Shown here one piece after another: positions 1 to 6,468 of a stretch of DNA of 8,358 nucleotides. The DNA is taken from NCBI GenBank assembly GCA_033763355.1, contig JANRKT010000155.1, positions 1-8,358 on the forward strand. The letters are read 5' to 3'. How positions within the stretch are numbered: the first letter of the stretch is position 1; every line of letters begins with the position of its first letter. A model generated the notes under the pieces. That model made no database searches. It was not told the DNA's origin and saw only the letters and a program-made list of their open reading frames with translations. Made by a program: the position numbers and the translations under genes. This DNA is from JANRKT01 sp033763355. GTDB taxonomy: Bacteria; Bacteroidota; Bacteroidia; Chitinophagales; Chitinophagaceae.

Positions 1-1
1 A

Positions 2-274
2 GCTGATAAGATCCGCAATAACCCCACTTGTAAAGTAGTGGTAACCGGTTACGGCGAGCCTTCAAAAGCTGCACAGCAATTGAGCTGGGACAGGGTGAAT
101 GCTGTAATCAACCACCTCGTTGAAAAGCAGGGCATCAGTTCTGAAAGATTGATCTTCCGCTTTGGCGAGCAAGGTGGAGATGCCAGCACAGTTGACATGA
201 GGGCTGCTGGTGAAGGCGATGAGGGCCCCAATACAGTGCCTGCCCCGCACCCCAACCTCAGAAGAAAAAATTAA
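2..274 (+). CDS. OmpA-like envelope protein, C-terminal end (5' partial)
   Basis: Only the last 90 residues are in the window; the frame is open to the left edge, so the GTG at 38 is an internal Val and not a start. The segment resembles the peptidoglycan-binding OmpA C-terminal domain: a beta strand (KVVVTGYGE, residues 11-19 of the visible part), then LSWDRVNAVINHLV (27-40), which matches the LSxxRAxAVxxyL helix, and GISSERLIFRFGE (44-56), which matches the GIxxxRlxxxgyGe turn. R31 sits where the conserved ligand-binding Arg is expected. The conserved Asp of the usual G-x-T-D motif is replaced by GYGE, and the usual final NRRV motif is absent; a Pro-rich tail ending NLRRKN takes its place. 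From family knowledge such proteins tie the outer membrane to the cell wall. The upstream domains cannot be seen. A hairpin terminator follows 25 bases after the stop. Confidence 0.75.
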   Translation, partial: ADKIRNNPTCKVVVTGYGEPSKAAQQLSWDRVNAVINHLVEKQGISSERLIFRFGEQGGDASTVDMRAAGEGDEGPNTVPAPHPNLRRKN

Positions 275-298
275 TTATTAGCTGACAAATAAGAAATG

Positions 299-330
299 AA
301 CCCTCCTTAACCGGGGGGTTTATTTTTTAT
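299..330 (+). terminator. Rho-independent terminator after the OmpA-like gene
   Basis: An 8-bp stem (AACCCTCC at 299-306 with GGGGGGTT at 313-320, including one T-G wobble) encloses the 6-base loop TTAACC. It is followed by a T-rich tail (TATTTTTTAT, 321-330). It separates the OmpA-like gene from bamD. Confidence 0.85.
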
Positions 331-395
331 CATATCCTTAACGGCACATCAGGTTTACCACCGTTATATTGAGAATTGTTTGATGAAAAAAACAC

Positions 396-403
396 TATTT
401 TTG
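396..403 (+). promoter_or_regulatory. Possible Bacteroidota -7 element (TATTTTTG) ahead of bamD
   Basis: TATTTTTG matches the Bacteroidota -7 consensus TAnnTTTG exactly and lies 9 bases before the ATG at 413. It would start transcription only a few bases before that ATG. No good TTTG-type -33 element is found 19-21 bases upstream, so this could be a chance match in T-rich sequence. If real, it supports the 413 start over the 383 start, because it would lie inside the longer reading frame. Confidence 0.35.
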
Positions 404-412
404 CCCGCTTTT

Positions 413-1216
413 ATGAAGATAAGACCTCTACTTATATTTATTGTACTCGCGGTAGTTACCCTTTCAGCCTGCTCAAAATTTTCAAAGGTTTTAAAGAGCA
501 AAGATTACGATTACAAACTCCGTATGGCAGAGCAGTACTACACCAAAAAGAAGTACCGCTATGCGCAAACTTTGTACGAAGAGCTTTTTCCCATTCTTAA
601 AGGCACACCACAGTTTGAGGATTTGTATTATAAATACGCTTACTGCTCTTATTACCTCAGGGATTATGTAAATGCTGAAAACCTTTTCAAGGGTTTCCTT
701 GATGTGTTTCCCAACAGCCCAAAATCAGAAGAAGTGGATTACATGCATGCCTATTGTTTTTACAGGCAATCCCCCAAGGCTGAACTTGACCAGACCAATA
801 CCACAAAAACCATGGGCATGATGCAGACTTTTATCAATACCCATCCTGGTTCAGCACGCAATAAAGAAGCTGCAGAAATTATTGATAAATGCCTGCTTAA
901 ACTGGAAACAAAAGATTTTATGAGCGCCCAGTTGTATTTTAATATGGGCCAGTACAGGGCCGCGGCAATAGCTTTCAGTACCCTGTCCAACAATTTTCCG
1001 GATTCTCCCAAGGCGGATGAATATAAACTGATGGTAATACGTTCTTATTACCGCTATGCCAGCCTGAGCATACCTGAAAAGCAGGCCGAACGGTACGAAA
1101 AGGTTGTAAATGAGGTACATGATTTCCAGGACAGGTACCCGGAAAGTAAATTATTGAAAGAAGCCGAACGTTTTTTAACTTTGTCGCAAAACAACATAAA
1201 AGCTATAATAAAATGA
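413..1216 (+). CDS. bamD: BamD, outer membrane assembly lipoprotein with TPR repeats
   Basis: BamD is the essential lipoprotein partner of BamA, which inserts beta-barrel proteins into the outer membrane; it acts on the periplasmic face. From ATG 413 the protein has 267 residues and begins with a compact type II signal peptide ending LSAC, with the lipid-anchored Cys at residue 20. The frame is also open from ATG 383 (277 residues) and TTG 380, but that adds a second charged start (MKKTLFLPAF) before an already complete signal peptide, so 413 is preferred. The mature part is all-helical with TPR-like pairs. Examples are LRMAEQYYTKKKYRYAQTLY, then LYYKYAYCSYYLRDYVNAEN with FLDVFPNSPK, and LYFNMGQYRAAAIAF with FPDSPKADEY. 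The repeated FPxSPK turns are typical of the YfiO/BamD family. The stop overlaps the rpoZ start by 4 bases, so the two genes are probably cotranscribed and translationally coupled. Confidence 0.9.
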   Translation: MKIRPLLIFIVLAVVTLSACSKFSKVLKSKDYDYKLRMAEQYYTKKKYRYAQTLYEELFPILKGTPQFEDLYYKYAYCSYYLRDYVNAENLFKGFLDVFPNSPKSEEVDYMHAYCFYRQSPKAELDQTNTTKTMGMMQTFINTHPGSARNKEAAEIIDKCLLKLETKDFMSAQLYFNMGQYRAAAIAFSTLSNNFPDSPKADEYKLMVIRSYYRYASLSIPEKQAERYEKVVNEVHDFQDRYPESKLLKEAERFLTLSQNNIKAIIK

Positions 1217-1554
1217 GCAGGATCCGCCGCCAGATTGGTACCAGCATGAGCAACATGCTTGAAACAAAAGACGTTTCAGCCATAAAAGCCAAAACAGGTA
1301 ATTTGTATGAGTCCATTTCAATTGTTGGCAAAAGGGCTAACCAGATAAACATTGCCTTAAAAGAAGAACTTCATAACAAACTGGAAGAATTTGCCAGCCA
1401 TACCGACAGCCTGGAGGAAATTCATGAAAACAAGGAACAAATTGAAATTTCAAGGGCCTACGAAAGAATGCCAAACCCGGCTTTGCTGGCTACCCAGGAA
1501 TTCATGGATGATAAAATATACTACCGCAAGAACGAAACTGATTTGTTCAGCTAA
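1213..1554 (+). CDS. rpoZ: DNA-directed RNA polymerase omega subunit (Bacteroidota Rpb6-like type)
   Basis: This 113-residue protein is the divergent omega/Rpb6 homologue of Bacteroidota, which helps fold the beta' subunit and stabilises RNA polymerase. The core is GNLYESISIVGKRANQI (residues 29-45), matching the family pattern G-N-x-Y-E-S-I-x-I-x-x-K-R-A-N-Q-I. It is followed by helix KEELHNKLEEF (50-60) and a lineage-typical acidic section SLEEIHENKEQIEIS. The end includes FMDDKIYYRKNE, similar to the conserved DDKIYYR tail. ATG 1213 overlaps the bamD stop (ATGA) and is chosen for coupling; ATG 1246 or 1255 are alternatives, because the first 11-14 basic residues are not conserved in what I know of the family. 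The gene ends about 40 bases before a strong terminator, so bamD and rpoZ form one unit. Confidence 0.88.
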   Translation: MSRIRRQIGTSMSNMLETKDVSAIKAKTGNLYESISIVGKRANQINIALKEELHNKLEEFASHTDSLEEIHENKEQIEISRAYERMPNPALLATQEFMDDKIYYRKNETDLFS

Positions 1555-1591
1555 ATTACCATTTGCTTTAGTTTAAAATATTTAATTTCAG

Positions 1592-1621
1592 GCGGCAAAA
1601 TTTTGATTTGCCGCTTTTTTT
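1592..1621 (+). terminator. Rho-independent terminator after rpoZ
   Basis: A perfect 8-bp stem (GCGGCAAA at 1592-1599 with TTTGCCGC at 1607-1614) encloses a 7-base loop and is followed at once by seven T residues (1615-1621). It closes the bamD-rpoZ unit and implies a separate promoter for coaBC somewhere in 1622-1687. The best -7 candidate there is TATTTTAC at 1673-1680, which matches TAnnTTTG at 6 of 8 positions only. Confidence 0.92.
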
Positions 1622-1687
1622 ATGATAAATATTCTGATGGTTGGCTGACAATATTTAACTCGATACGCGCATTATTTTACAATCAGA

Positions 1688-2884
1688 ATGTTAGCCGGAA
1701 AAAAAATACTACTGGGTGTAACGGGCAGCATAGCGGCATACAAAGCCATTTTGCTGGTAAGGCTTTTGCAAAAAGCAGGCGCTGAAGTAAAAGTCATCAT
1801 TACACCTGCGGCTAAAGATTTCGTGACACCGCTAACGCTTTCAACGCTCTCAAAAAACCCTGTTATAAGTGAGCTGTTTGATGAAGAGGCGTGGGCCAAC
1901 CACGTAATGCTGGGCAGGTGGGCCGATGTAATGGTGATTGCTCCTTTAAGCTGCAATACACTGGCCAAGATGGCAAACGGGCTTTGCGATAACCTGCTGA
2001 TGGCTGTTTATCTGTCTGCAACCTGCCCGGTATTGGTTGCACCGGCTATGGATGAAGACATGTGGAAACACCCTTCAACAAAAATTAACCTTGATAAAAT
2101 AAGATCGTTTGGTAATACCGTTATTCCTGTGGATAGCGGGGAACTGGCAAGCGGTTTATTTGGTGAAGGAAGAATGGCGGAACCTGAAATGATTGCGGAG
2201 TTTATCGGGCAGCAATTATCAAAATCAGAAGAGTTAAAGGGCAAGCAGGTGTTGGTTACAGCCGGCCCCACTTTTGAGCCCATAGACCCTGTGCGTTTTG
2301 TAGGCAATCATTCCACCGGCAAAATGGGTGTATCTATTGCAAAAGAACTGCATAACCGCGGCGCTGAGGTAACACTGGTATTGGGCCCCACATCAACACC
2401 GTTTGAATTTAACGGCGTAAAAGTAAAAAGGGTGCAAACAGCTGAGGAAATGTATGAGGCATGTAAAAAAATATTTACGAACAGTGATATTGCAGTGATG
2501 GCTGCAGCAGTGGCAGATTACAGGCCCTCACTTAAAGCAGATGAAAAGATAAAGAAGAAAGAAGAACAATGGTCGCTTGGGTTTACCAAAACAAAGGACA
2601 TCTTAAAAAGCCTGGGCGAAATAAAAAGCAACAAGCAAATACTGGTAGGCTTTGCACTTGAGACGAACAATGAAAAAGAAAACGCTGTTCAGAAATTAAA
2701 AAGCAAAAATGCCGACCTGATCGTACTGAATTCATTAAACGACCCCGGTGCGGGGTTTGGATATGATACCAACAAGGTTACCATTTTTGATAAGACGGGA
2801 AAGGAATACAGCTTCGGTACCAAATCAAAACAGGCAGTAGCGAAAGATATAGTTGATACCATCATCCGTATGATTCATGAATAA
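1688..2884 (+). CDS. coaBC: Bifunctional phosphopantothenoylcysteine decarboxylase / phosphopantothenate-cysteine ligase
   Basis: CoaBC (Dfp) performs two consecutive steps of coenzyme A synthesis: CoaB joins 4'-phosphopantothenate to cysteine using CTP, and CoaC decarboxylates the product with FMN. The 398-residue length is normal. The N-terminal flavoprotein half shows LLGVTGSIAAYKA (8-20), the catalytic His72 in NHVMLGRWAD, the PAMDEDM stretch (119-125) and SGELASGLFGEGRM (150-163). The ligase half shows VLVTAGPTFEPIDPVRF (188-204), GNHSTGKMG (206-214), AAAVADYRP (272-280) and the Lys-rich KIKKKEE (288-294). Relative to E. coli Dfp, the Asn of PAMNxxM is Asp122 and the active-site-loop Cys is Ser155; I recall these changes from other Bacteroidota, so they look lineage-specific and not damaging. 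The gene follows a terminator and overlaps the next gene by 8 bases, making it the likely first gene of the downstream operon. Confidence 0.95.
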   Translation: MLAGKKILLGVTGSIAAYKAILLVRLLQKAGAEVKVIITPAAKDFVTPLTLSTLSKNPVISELFDEEAWANHVMLGRWADVMVIAPLSCNTLAKMANGLCDNLLMAVYLSATCPVLVAPAMDEDMWKHPSTKINLDKIRSFGNTVIPVDSGELASGLFGEGRMAEPEMIAEFIGQQLSKSEELKGKQVLVTAGPTFEPIDPVRFVGNHSTGKMGVSIAKELHNRGAEVTLVLGPTSTPFEFNGVKVKRVQTAEEMYEACKKIFTNSDIAVMAAAVADYRPSLKADEKIKKKEEQWSLGFTKTKDILKSLGEIKSNKQILVGFALETNNEKENAVQKLKSKNADLIVLNSLNDPGAGFGYDTNKVTIFDKTGKEYSFGTKSKQAVAKDIVDTIIRMIHE

Positions 2885-3803
2885 GAAATCCATTATCTTT
2901 TTTTTAAGCTTATCCCTGTGCCTTACCCGCCAGGCAGGGGCACAGGAATTTAATGCAAGGGTTACGGTTTTATACAACCAGGTTAAAACCACCATTGACC
3001 GCAAGGTTTTTCAAACCCTTCAGACAGGTCTTACCAACTTTTTGAACAACCGCAAATGGACAGGCGAAACCCACCAGCAACAGGAAAAAATAGTTTGTAA
3101 TTTTTTGCTTAACCTTACCGGTGTTGACGACCAGAATGTGTACAGGGCCACATTAACGGTTCAGGCGGCAAGGCCCGTATTCAACACTTCTTATCTCGCC
3201 CCATTAATCAACTACCAGGATAATGACATAAGTTTCCGTTATGTGGAATTTCAGCCAATAGAGTTTAACGAAAACCGCATTTCAGGAACCGATCCGCTCG
3301 TTTCCAACCTTACCGCTGTTTTTGCATATTACGCTTATATTATTCTCGGGCTTGACCATGATTCGTTCAGCCCCCGTGGAGGTGACCCATGGTTTCAGAA
3401 AGCCAATAACATTGTGAACAGTGCACCAGATGGCCGTTCCATTGCAGGCTGGAAGCCTTTTGATGGACTGAGAAACAGGTATTGGTTAGCAGAAAATTTT
3501 TTAAACAGCCGCTACACACTGGTGCATGACGCTTATTATATCTATTACCGTCTTGGTATGGATAAAATGTATGAAAACGATACTGAAGCAAGGGAACAGG
3601 TATTAAACTGCCTGAGTAACCTGAATACCGTTGCATCCGAAAGCCCCAATATTATGGCGCTGCAGTTTTTCTTCCAGGGAAAATCGGATGAGATTATCAA
3701 GCTGTTTAAAAAAGCATCGTTGCAGGACAGGGCAAGGGCAACTGAATTGCTGCAGCGGCTTGATATAACCAATGCGGGCAGGTACAAACAGGAATTGAAA
3801 TGA
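2877..3803 (+). CDS. porD: DUF4835 family protein, PorD-like (type IX secretion associated)
   Basis: The 308-residue protein is probably exported: MNKK followed by a hydrophobic stretch and a likely signal peptidase I site after AGA (residue 22). The body fits the DUF4835 family in length and in its conserved middle: RYVEFQPIEFNENRISGTDP (121-140), an alanine/tyrosine-rich helix FAYYAYIILGLDHDSFSPRG (149-168), DPWFQKANNIVN (170-181) and GWKPFDGLRNRYWLAENFLN (191-210). Current annotation names this family PorD and links it to the type IX secretion system of Bacteroidota; its molecular role is not clear to me, and no other type IX component is in the window. ATG 2877 overlaps the end of coaBC by 8 bases, and the stop overlaps the next start by 4, so expression is almost certainly coupled. 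Placement right behind coaBC is a common arrangement in the phylum. The family call is firm; the secretion role is inherited from the family name. Confidence 0.8.
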   Translation: MNKKSIIFFLSLSLCLTRQAGAQEFNARVTVLYNQVKTTIDRKVFQTLQTGLTNFLNNRKWTGETHQQQEKIVCNFLLNLTGVDDQNVYRATLTVQAARPVFNTSYLAPLINYQDNDISFRYVEFQPIEFNENRISGTDPLVSNLTAVFAYYAYIILGLDHDSFSPRGGDPWFQKANNIVNSAPDGRSIAGWKPFDGLRNRYWLAENFLNSRYTLVHDAYYIYYRLGMDKMYENDTEAREQVLNCLSNLNTVASESPNIMALQFFFQGKSDEIIKLFKKASLQDRARATELLQRLDITNAGRYKQELK

Positions 3804-4189
3804 AACAATTAACTCTTTTGTTTTTTTTTATATTTATTGCGTTCATCTCCTGTACAAGCAGGAAAAAAATCCCTTCAGGTATAATAAAACAGGAGATGAT
3901 GGGGGAGATATTATGGGATGTGGCTTTGGCGGAAGAATATACCATTAACTATCTTTCAAAAGACAGTTCCGTATCAAAAGAGGAAAAAGTAACCGCTGAA
4001 TTTGAAAAGATACTTCTTGTACACGGGGTATCTCAGGAAAAGTTCAGAAAAAGCCTTGGGTTTTACAAGTCACGCCCCGACCTGATGAAAGTAATGATGG
4101 ATACTTTATATAACCGTTCACAAAGAAACCGTGAGCAGATTTATATACAAAACAAACCACCTTCAAAAAGTAAAAGGCCGGTAAAGTAA
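3800..4189 (+). CDS. DUF4296 domain lipoprotein
   Basis: This is a small 129-residue lipoprotein. Residues 1-18 are a short signal peptide rich in Phe and Ile, ending FISC, with Cys18 as the likely lipid anchor. The mature part matches DUF4296: IPSGIIKQEMMGEILWDVAL (24-43) is the family's opening motif (an I-P-x-x-I/L-I...M...ILxD/W pattern), followed by a helix ending near ILLVHGVSQEKFRKSLGFY and a second one with RPDLMKVMMDTLYNR. The tail is strongly basic (NKPPSKSKRPVK). The function of the family is unknown. In Bacteroidota such proteins are often found beside envelope genes, as here. The ATG overlaps the stop of the PorD-like gene (ATGA), indicating translational coupling. The signal peptide coding sequence carries a run of nine T residues (3821-3829). 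Confidence 0.8.
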   Translation: MKQLTLLFFFIFIAFISCTSRKKIPSGIIKQEMMGEILWDVALAEEYTINYLSKDSSVSKEEKVTAEFEKILLVHGVSQEKFRKSLGFYKSRPDLMKVMMDTLYNRSQRNREQIYIQNKPPSKSKRPVK

Positions 4190-4220
4190 TAACCGCTGTT
4201 ATCATTTAATTGTATTGATC

Positions 4221-4979
4221 ATGTTTCTCAGTAAAGATGACCTGAAACTGGGTTTTGGGGTTGATATGGAAATAGGCCGTTTTTTTGTTGACAGGAAAGT
4301 TCCTCAGCACAATTATTACTGGCACAAAAGGCTGCTGTACATGCACAACATGCCGGGTTATTTATTCATTCCGGTATATACTGATATTGCATACAGGCTG
4401 GGCCTGCCGAAGCAGCAATTGCTTTCAGAAGAATATGTTACCCTTGCTGAAGATATCCTTAACAGTGCAGGCAAACTGGAGTTTAACCTGTGCACTTATA
4501 AAGAACACATCCGGGAATGTACTGACCTTGCCCGGGCCAGATGCAATAACACTGAATTTCTCAATGACCTTATTTATTATTTCAATGGTGAAAAAGAGAA
4601 AGTTACCGTGGAATTGGGTACCCCATTCAAATCATTAAACAGGGCCGACACATATTTATTTTCATTGTGTTATTTTTCTTTTGACAGGGAGCAAAAAGAA
4701 AAACTTGTTGAAAGCTGGAAAGCGCTGATGACCTATTACCTTATTATGGATGACCTTGATGATATAAAAGAGGATATTAAAAACCATGAAGAGAATGCAC
4801 TTATAGATGCCGGGCTGAATGAAAAAGGGGCGGCGATCATTGAATCCATGTATGAGGAAAGCTATAAGGTATTGCTGAAAGTAAACCCCGTTTTGGCCAA
4901 CAGGATGGATTATAAGCGCCACTACTTTGATGTAAAAAAAATCATCAGTTCGTTTTTAACCGAAAAACCTGTTTCATAA
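4221..4979 (+). CDS. Unrecognised alpha-helical protein with an Asp-rich DDLDD stretch
   Basis: I do not recognise this 252-residue protein. It has no signal peptide or membrane helix, so it is probably cytoplasmic, and it appears largely helical. The N-terminal third is rich in aromatic and basic residues (YYWHKRLLYMHNMPGYLF, 32-49). Near the C-terminus, YYLIMDDLDDIKEDIKNHEE (172-191) puts an Asp cluster (177, 178, 180, 181, 185) at the end of a hydrophobic helix. This recalls the metal-binding DDxxD motif of class I isoprenoid synthases, but there is a single such motif, near the end of the chain and not mid-protein, and the second motif of those enzymes is not seen, so a terpenoid enzyme call is not supported. 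ATG 4221 is preferred over the in-frame TTG at 4215. It follows the DUF4296 gene by 31 bases and is probably the last gene of the coaBC operon. Its stop touches the stop of the convergent gene. Confidence 0.75.
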   Translation: MFLSKDDLKLGFGVDMEIGRFFVDRKVPQHNYYWHKRLLYMHNMPGYLFIPVYTDIAYRLGLPKQQLLSEEYVTLAEDILNSAGKLEFNLCTYKEHIRECTDLARARCNNTEFLNDLIYYFNGEKEKVTVELGTPFKSLNRADTYLFSLCYFSFDREQKEKLVESWKALMTYYLIMDDLDDIKEDIKNHEENALIDAGLNEKGAAIIESMYEESYKVLLKVNPVLANRMDYKRHYFDVKKIISSFLTEKPVS

Positions 4980-5630
4980 TTAACTGTTTTTATAAACCAG
5001 CGCCCCGGCAGAAAAGAAAATAAATTTTATTATCACAATGATAATAAACAGTACCCCGAAATCGGAACTTGCCGCCAGTTGGTTAGCCTGAACATCATGA
5101 TTAAGCAATAAAAGAAAAGATACAAGACCCGACTGAAAGAAGATGCCTGCTGCAAACCAGAAAACAGGTAAATCAATCAGGTGCCGGCTGAGGTTCTGCT
5201 GCTGGCTGAGCAACACCAGCAGTGAAAATATAAACAGCAGGGCATACCCCACGCTTCCTGTAAAGGCCCTGTGCTGGCTGAAGCCGGATGCAATATCAAA
5301 AGTTAAGAGAACCGATACATATACCAGCACAGTTACAACCATACCGTATTTTAATATCTTATGTGTTGTGCAGGTTCTCAATATCAGTGCAGAAAAGATA
5401 AATTCAAACAATGTGGAAATGTTCAGGAAGGTTCCCTGCAGTTCTTTGTAATCGCGGATGATAAACAGGAACCCGTTCATCAGTAAAGTCACAACACAAA
5501 AAAGAACAAGCGCTAAAGCAGGAGGGGTATAGAAAATCCGCCTGAACAGGATAATGCTCAATGGAAGCACAGGGGCAAACATCACCCATGGCAAAAACAC
5601 TGTTATCAAAAAACCCCCGGAATTCAACAT
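4980..5630 (-). CDS. Seven-helix membrane protein B of the two-component cassette
   Basis: This 216-residue protein is almost all membrane helices. Seven are visible, for example FLITVFLPWVMFAPVLPLSI, ALALVLFCVVTLLMNGFLF, ISTLFEFIFSALIL, YGMVVTVLVYVSVLLTF, GYALLFIFSLLVLL, LPVFWFAAGIFFQSGLVSFL and GVLFIIIVIIKFIFF. It resembles the membrane protein at 7342-7968: both have LP followed by a hydrophobic run and LFR at the end of helix 1, a Glu-aromatic pair in helix 3 (TLFEF here, TIAEY there), and a Phe-Trp pair in helix 6 (VFWFAAG here, DFWIIVS there). No enzymatic motif is seen. I recall such unnamed small membrane proteins beside LuxR-type two-component genes in other Bacteroidota, so a sensing or kinase-modulating role is inferred. 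ATG 5630 is preferred; a GTG at 5675 in the same frame would add 15 polar residues ahead of helix 1. It lies 153 bases after the response regulator stop when counted from ATG 5630. Confidence 0.75.
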   Translation of the reverse strand: MLNSGGFLITVFLPWVMFAPVLPLSIILFRRIFYTPPALALVLFCVVTLLMNGFLFIIRDYKELQGTFLNISTLFEFIFSALILRTCTTHKILKYGMVVTVLVYVSVLLTFDIASGFSQHRAFTGSVGYALLFIFSLLVLLSQQQNLSRHLIDLPVFWFAAGIFFQSGLVSFLLLLNHDVQANQLAASSDFGVLFIIIVIIKFIFFSAGALVYKNS

Positions 5631-5711
5631 AAGGTAACTATTTGTAAGCTTGGCATAGGGTTTAAGGCAAAACACAGGATGATGGTGTGGTGGGAGGTAA
5701 CTGTAAAACCT

Positions 5712-5741
5712 GCCGGGAAATGTAAAATATAATGTTCCGGC
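5712..5741 (-). repeat. Inverted repeat between the response regulator and membrane protein B
   Basis: On the minus strand GCCGGAA (5741-5735) pairs with TTCCCGGC (5719-5712), leaving one bulged C and a 15-base AT-rich loop. The loop contains TATATTTT, which is 7 of 8 to the -7 consensus TAnnTTTG. No T-run follows directly, so it is not a standard terminator. It could be an attenuating hairpin, an operator flanking a promoter, or chance. Confidence 0.35.
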
Positions 5742-5783
5742 TATGCGGTTTAACGTGAATCAGATTTTTTGCGGAAACAGGGT

Positions 5784-6434
5784 TTAGTCAATAAGATTGT
5801 TTTTTACAGCAAAGAAAACCAGGCCTGCTGTGTTTTTTACACCGAACCTTTCCATTAAACGGTCTTTAATGGCTTCTACAGTCCGGGGGCTGATTTCCAT
5901 CTTTTGGGCAATTTCAGAGGCGGTAAACTCCATGCACAGCAGCCTTATCACTTCCCTTTCCTTTTCACTCAGCACAATTTCGCTGGTTAAGGAAGGTATG
6001 GCTTTGGTTCGTGCATGCGATTTTTTGAGGAGCACACGGTTTACAAAATTATTCAGGTAATATCCTTTCGTCATTACTTCCATAATGGCTTTCCTGATTT
6101 CTGACGGGTCGGCGCTTTTCAACAGGTAGCCATTGGCCCCGTTCTCCATCAGGTGCGATACAAACCTCTCGTCTTCATACATTGTCAGCACCAGCACCCT
6201 TATATCAGGATATTGCCTGCTGATTACTTTGGTTGATTCAATCCCGTCTTTTTGCGGCATCCGCAGGTCCATCAGTATCACATCTGGCTGCGACTCAGGT
6301 ATGCCCTGCAGTAATTCATCCCCGTTCTCAGCTTCCTGTACAAATTTGATATTGGTGTACGACCGCAGAGAAAGGATAACACCCTTCCTGAAAATTTTAT
6401 GGTCGTCAGCAATAGCAACTTTAATAAAACTCAT
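5784..6434 (-). CDS. NarL/LuxR-family response regulator
   Basis: This is a 216-residue DNA-binding response regulator, presumably phosphorylated by the kinase encoded just upstream. The receiver domain (about 1-120) has the acidic pair D10-D11, the phosphoacceptor D56 in LMDLRMP, the switch Thr84 in VLVLTMYED and the conserved Lys106 in GYLLKSADP. A linker follows. The C-terminal LuxR-type helix-turn-helix (about 153-212) starts LSEKEREVIRLL and contains TASEIAQKMEISPRTVEAIK. The recognition-helix position that is often His in T-V-x-x-H is Ile189, which I regard as normal variation for Bacteroidota regulators. All phosphorylation residues are intact, so it should be functional. It begins 34 bases after the kinase stop, on the same strand, which supports cotranscription. 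The targets are not visible; the cassette's own membrane genes are possible ones. Confidence 0.93.
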   Translation of the reverse strand: MSFIKVAIADDHKIFRKGVILSLRSYTNIKFVQEAENGDELLQGIPESQPDVILMDLRMPQKDGIESTKVISRQYPDIRVLVLTMYEDERFVSHLMENGANGYLLKSADPSEIRKAIMEVMTKGYYLNNFVNRVLLKKSHARTKAIPSLTSEIVLSEKEREVIRLLCMEFTASEIAQKMEISPRTVEAIKDRLMERFGVKNTAGLVFFAVKNNLID

Positions 6435-6468
6435 TCTTCTTTGTGGTTTTATACAACAGGGCAGTTTT

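Noticed and set aside
1673..1680. TATTTTAC as the coaBC promoter
   Set aside because: It matches TAnnTTTG at only 6 of 8 positions and no TTTG-like -33 element lies at the right spacing. A promoter must exist after the terminator, but I cannot fix its place.
1699..1706. A8 run in coaBC, and similar T8/T9 runs in the signal peptides at 2898-2905 and 3821-3829, as phase-variation sites
   Set aside because: Short runs in essential or Phe/Lys-coding stretches are common in such genomes and give no evidence of switching.
4189..4202. Small inverted repeat ATAAC-CGCT-GTTAT after the DUF4296 gene
   Set aside because: The 5-bp AT-rich stem has no T-run behind it, so it is not credible as a terminator; the next gene is probably cotranscribed.
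4285..4638. A 117-codon open frame overlapping the 4221-4979 gene
   Set aside because: It lies entirely inside the better-supported gene in another frame, has a Cys/Thr-rich composition typical of shadow translation, and matches nothing recognisable.
4221..4979. Assignment as a polyprenyl or terpene synthase from the DDLDD stretch
   Set aside because: There is a single Asp cluster near the C-terminus and no second metal-binding motif, so the resemblance is too weak for a functional call.
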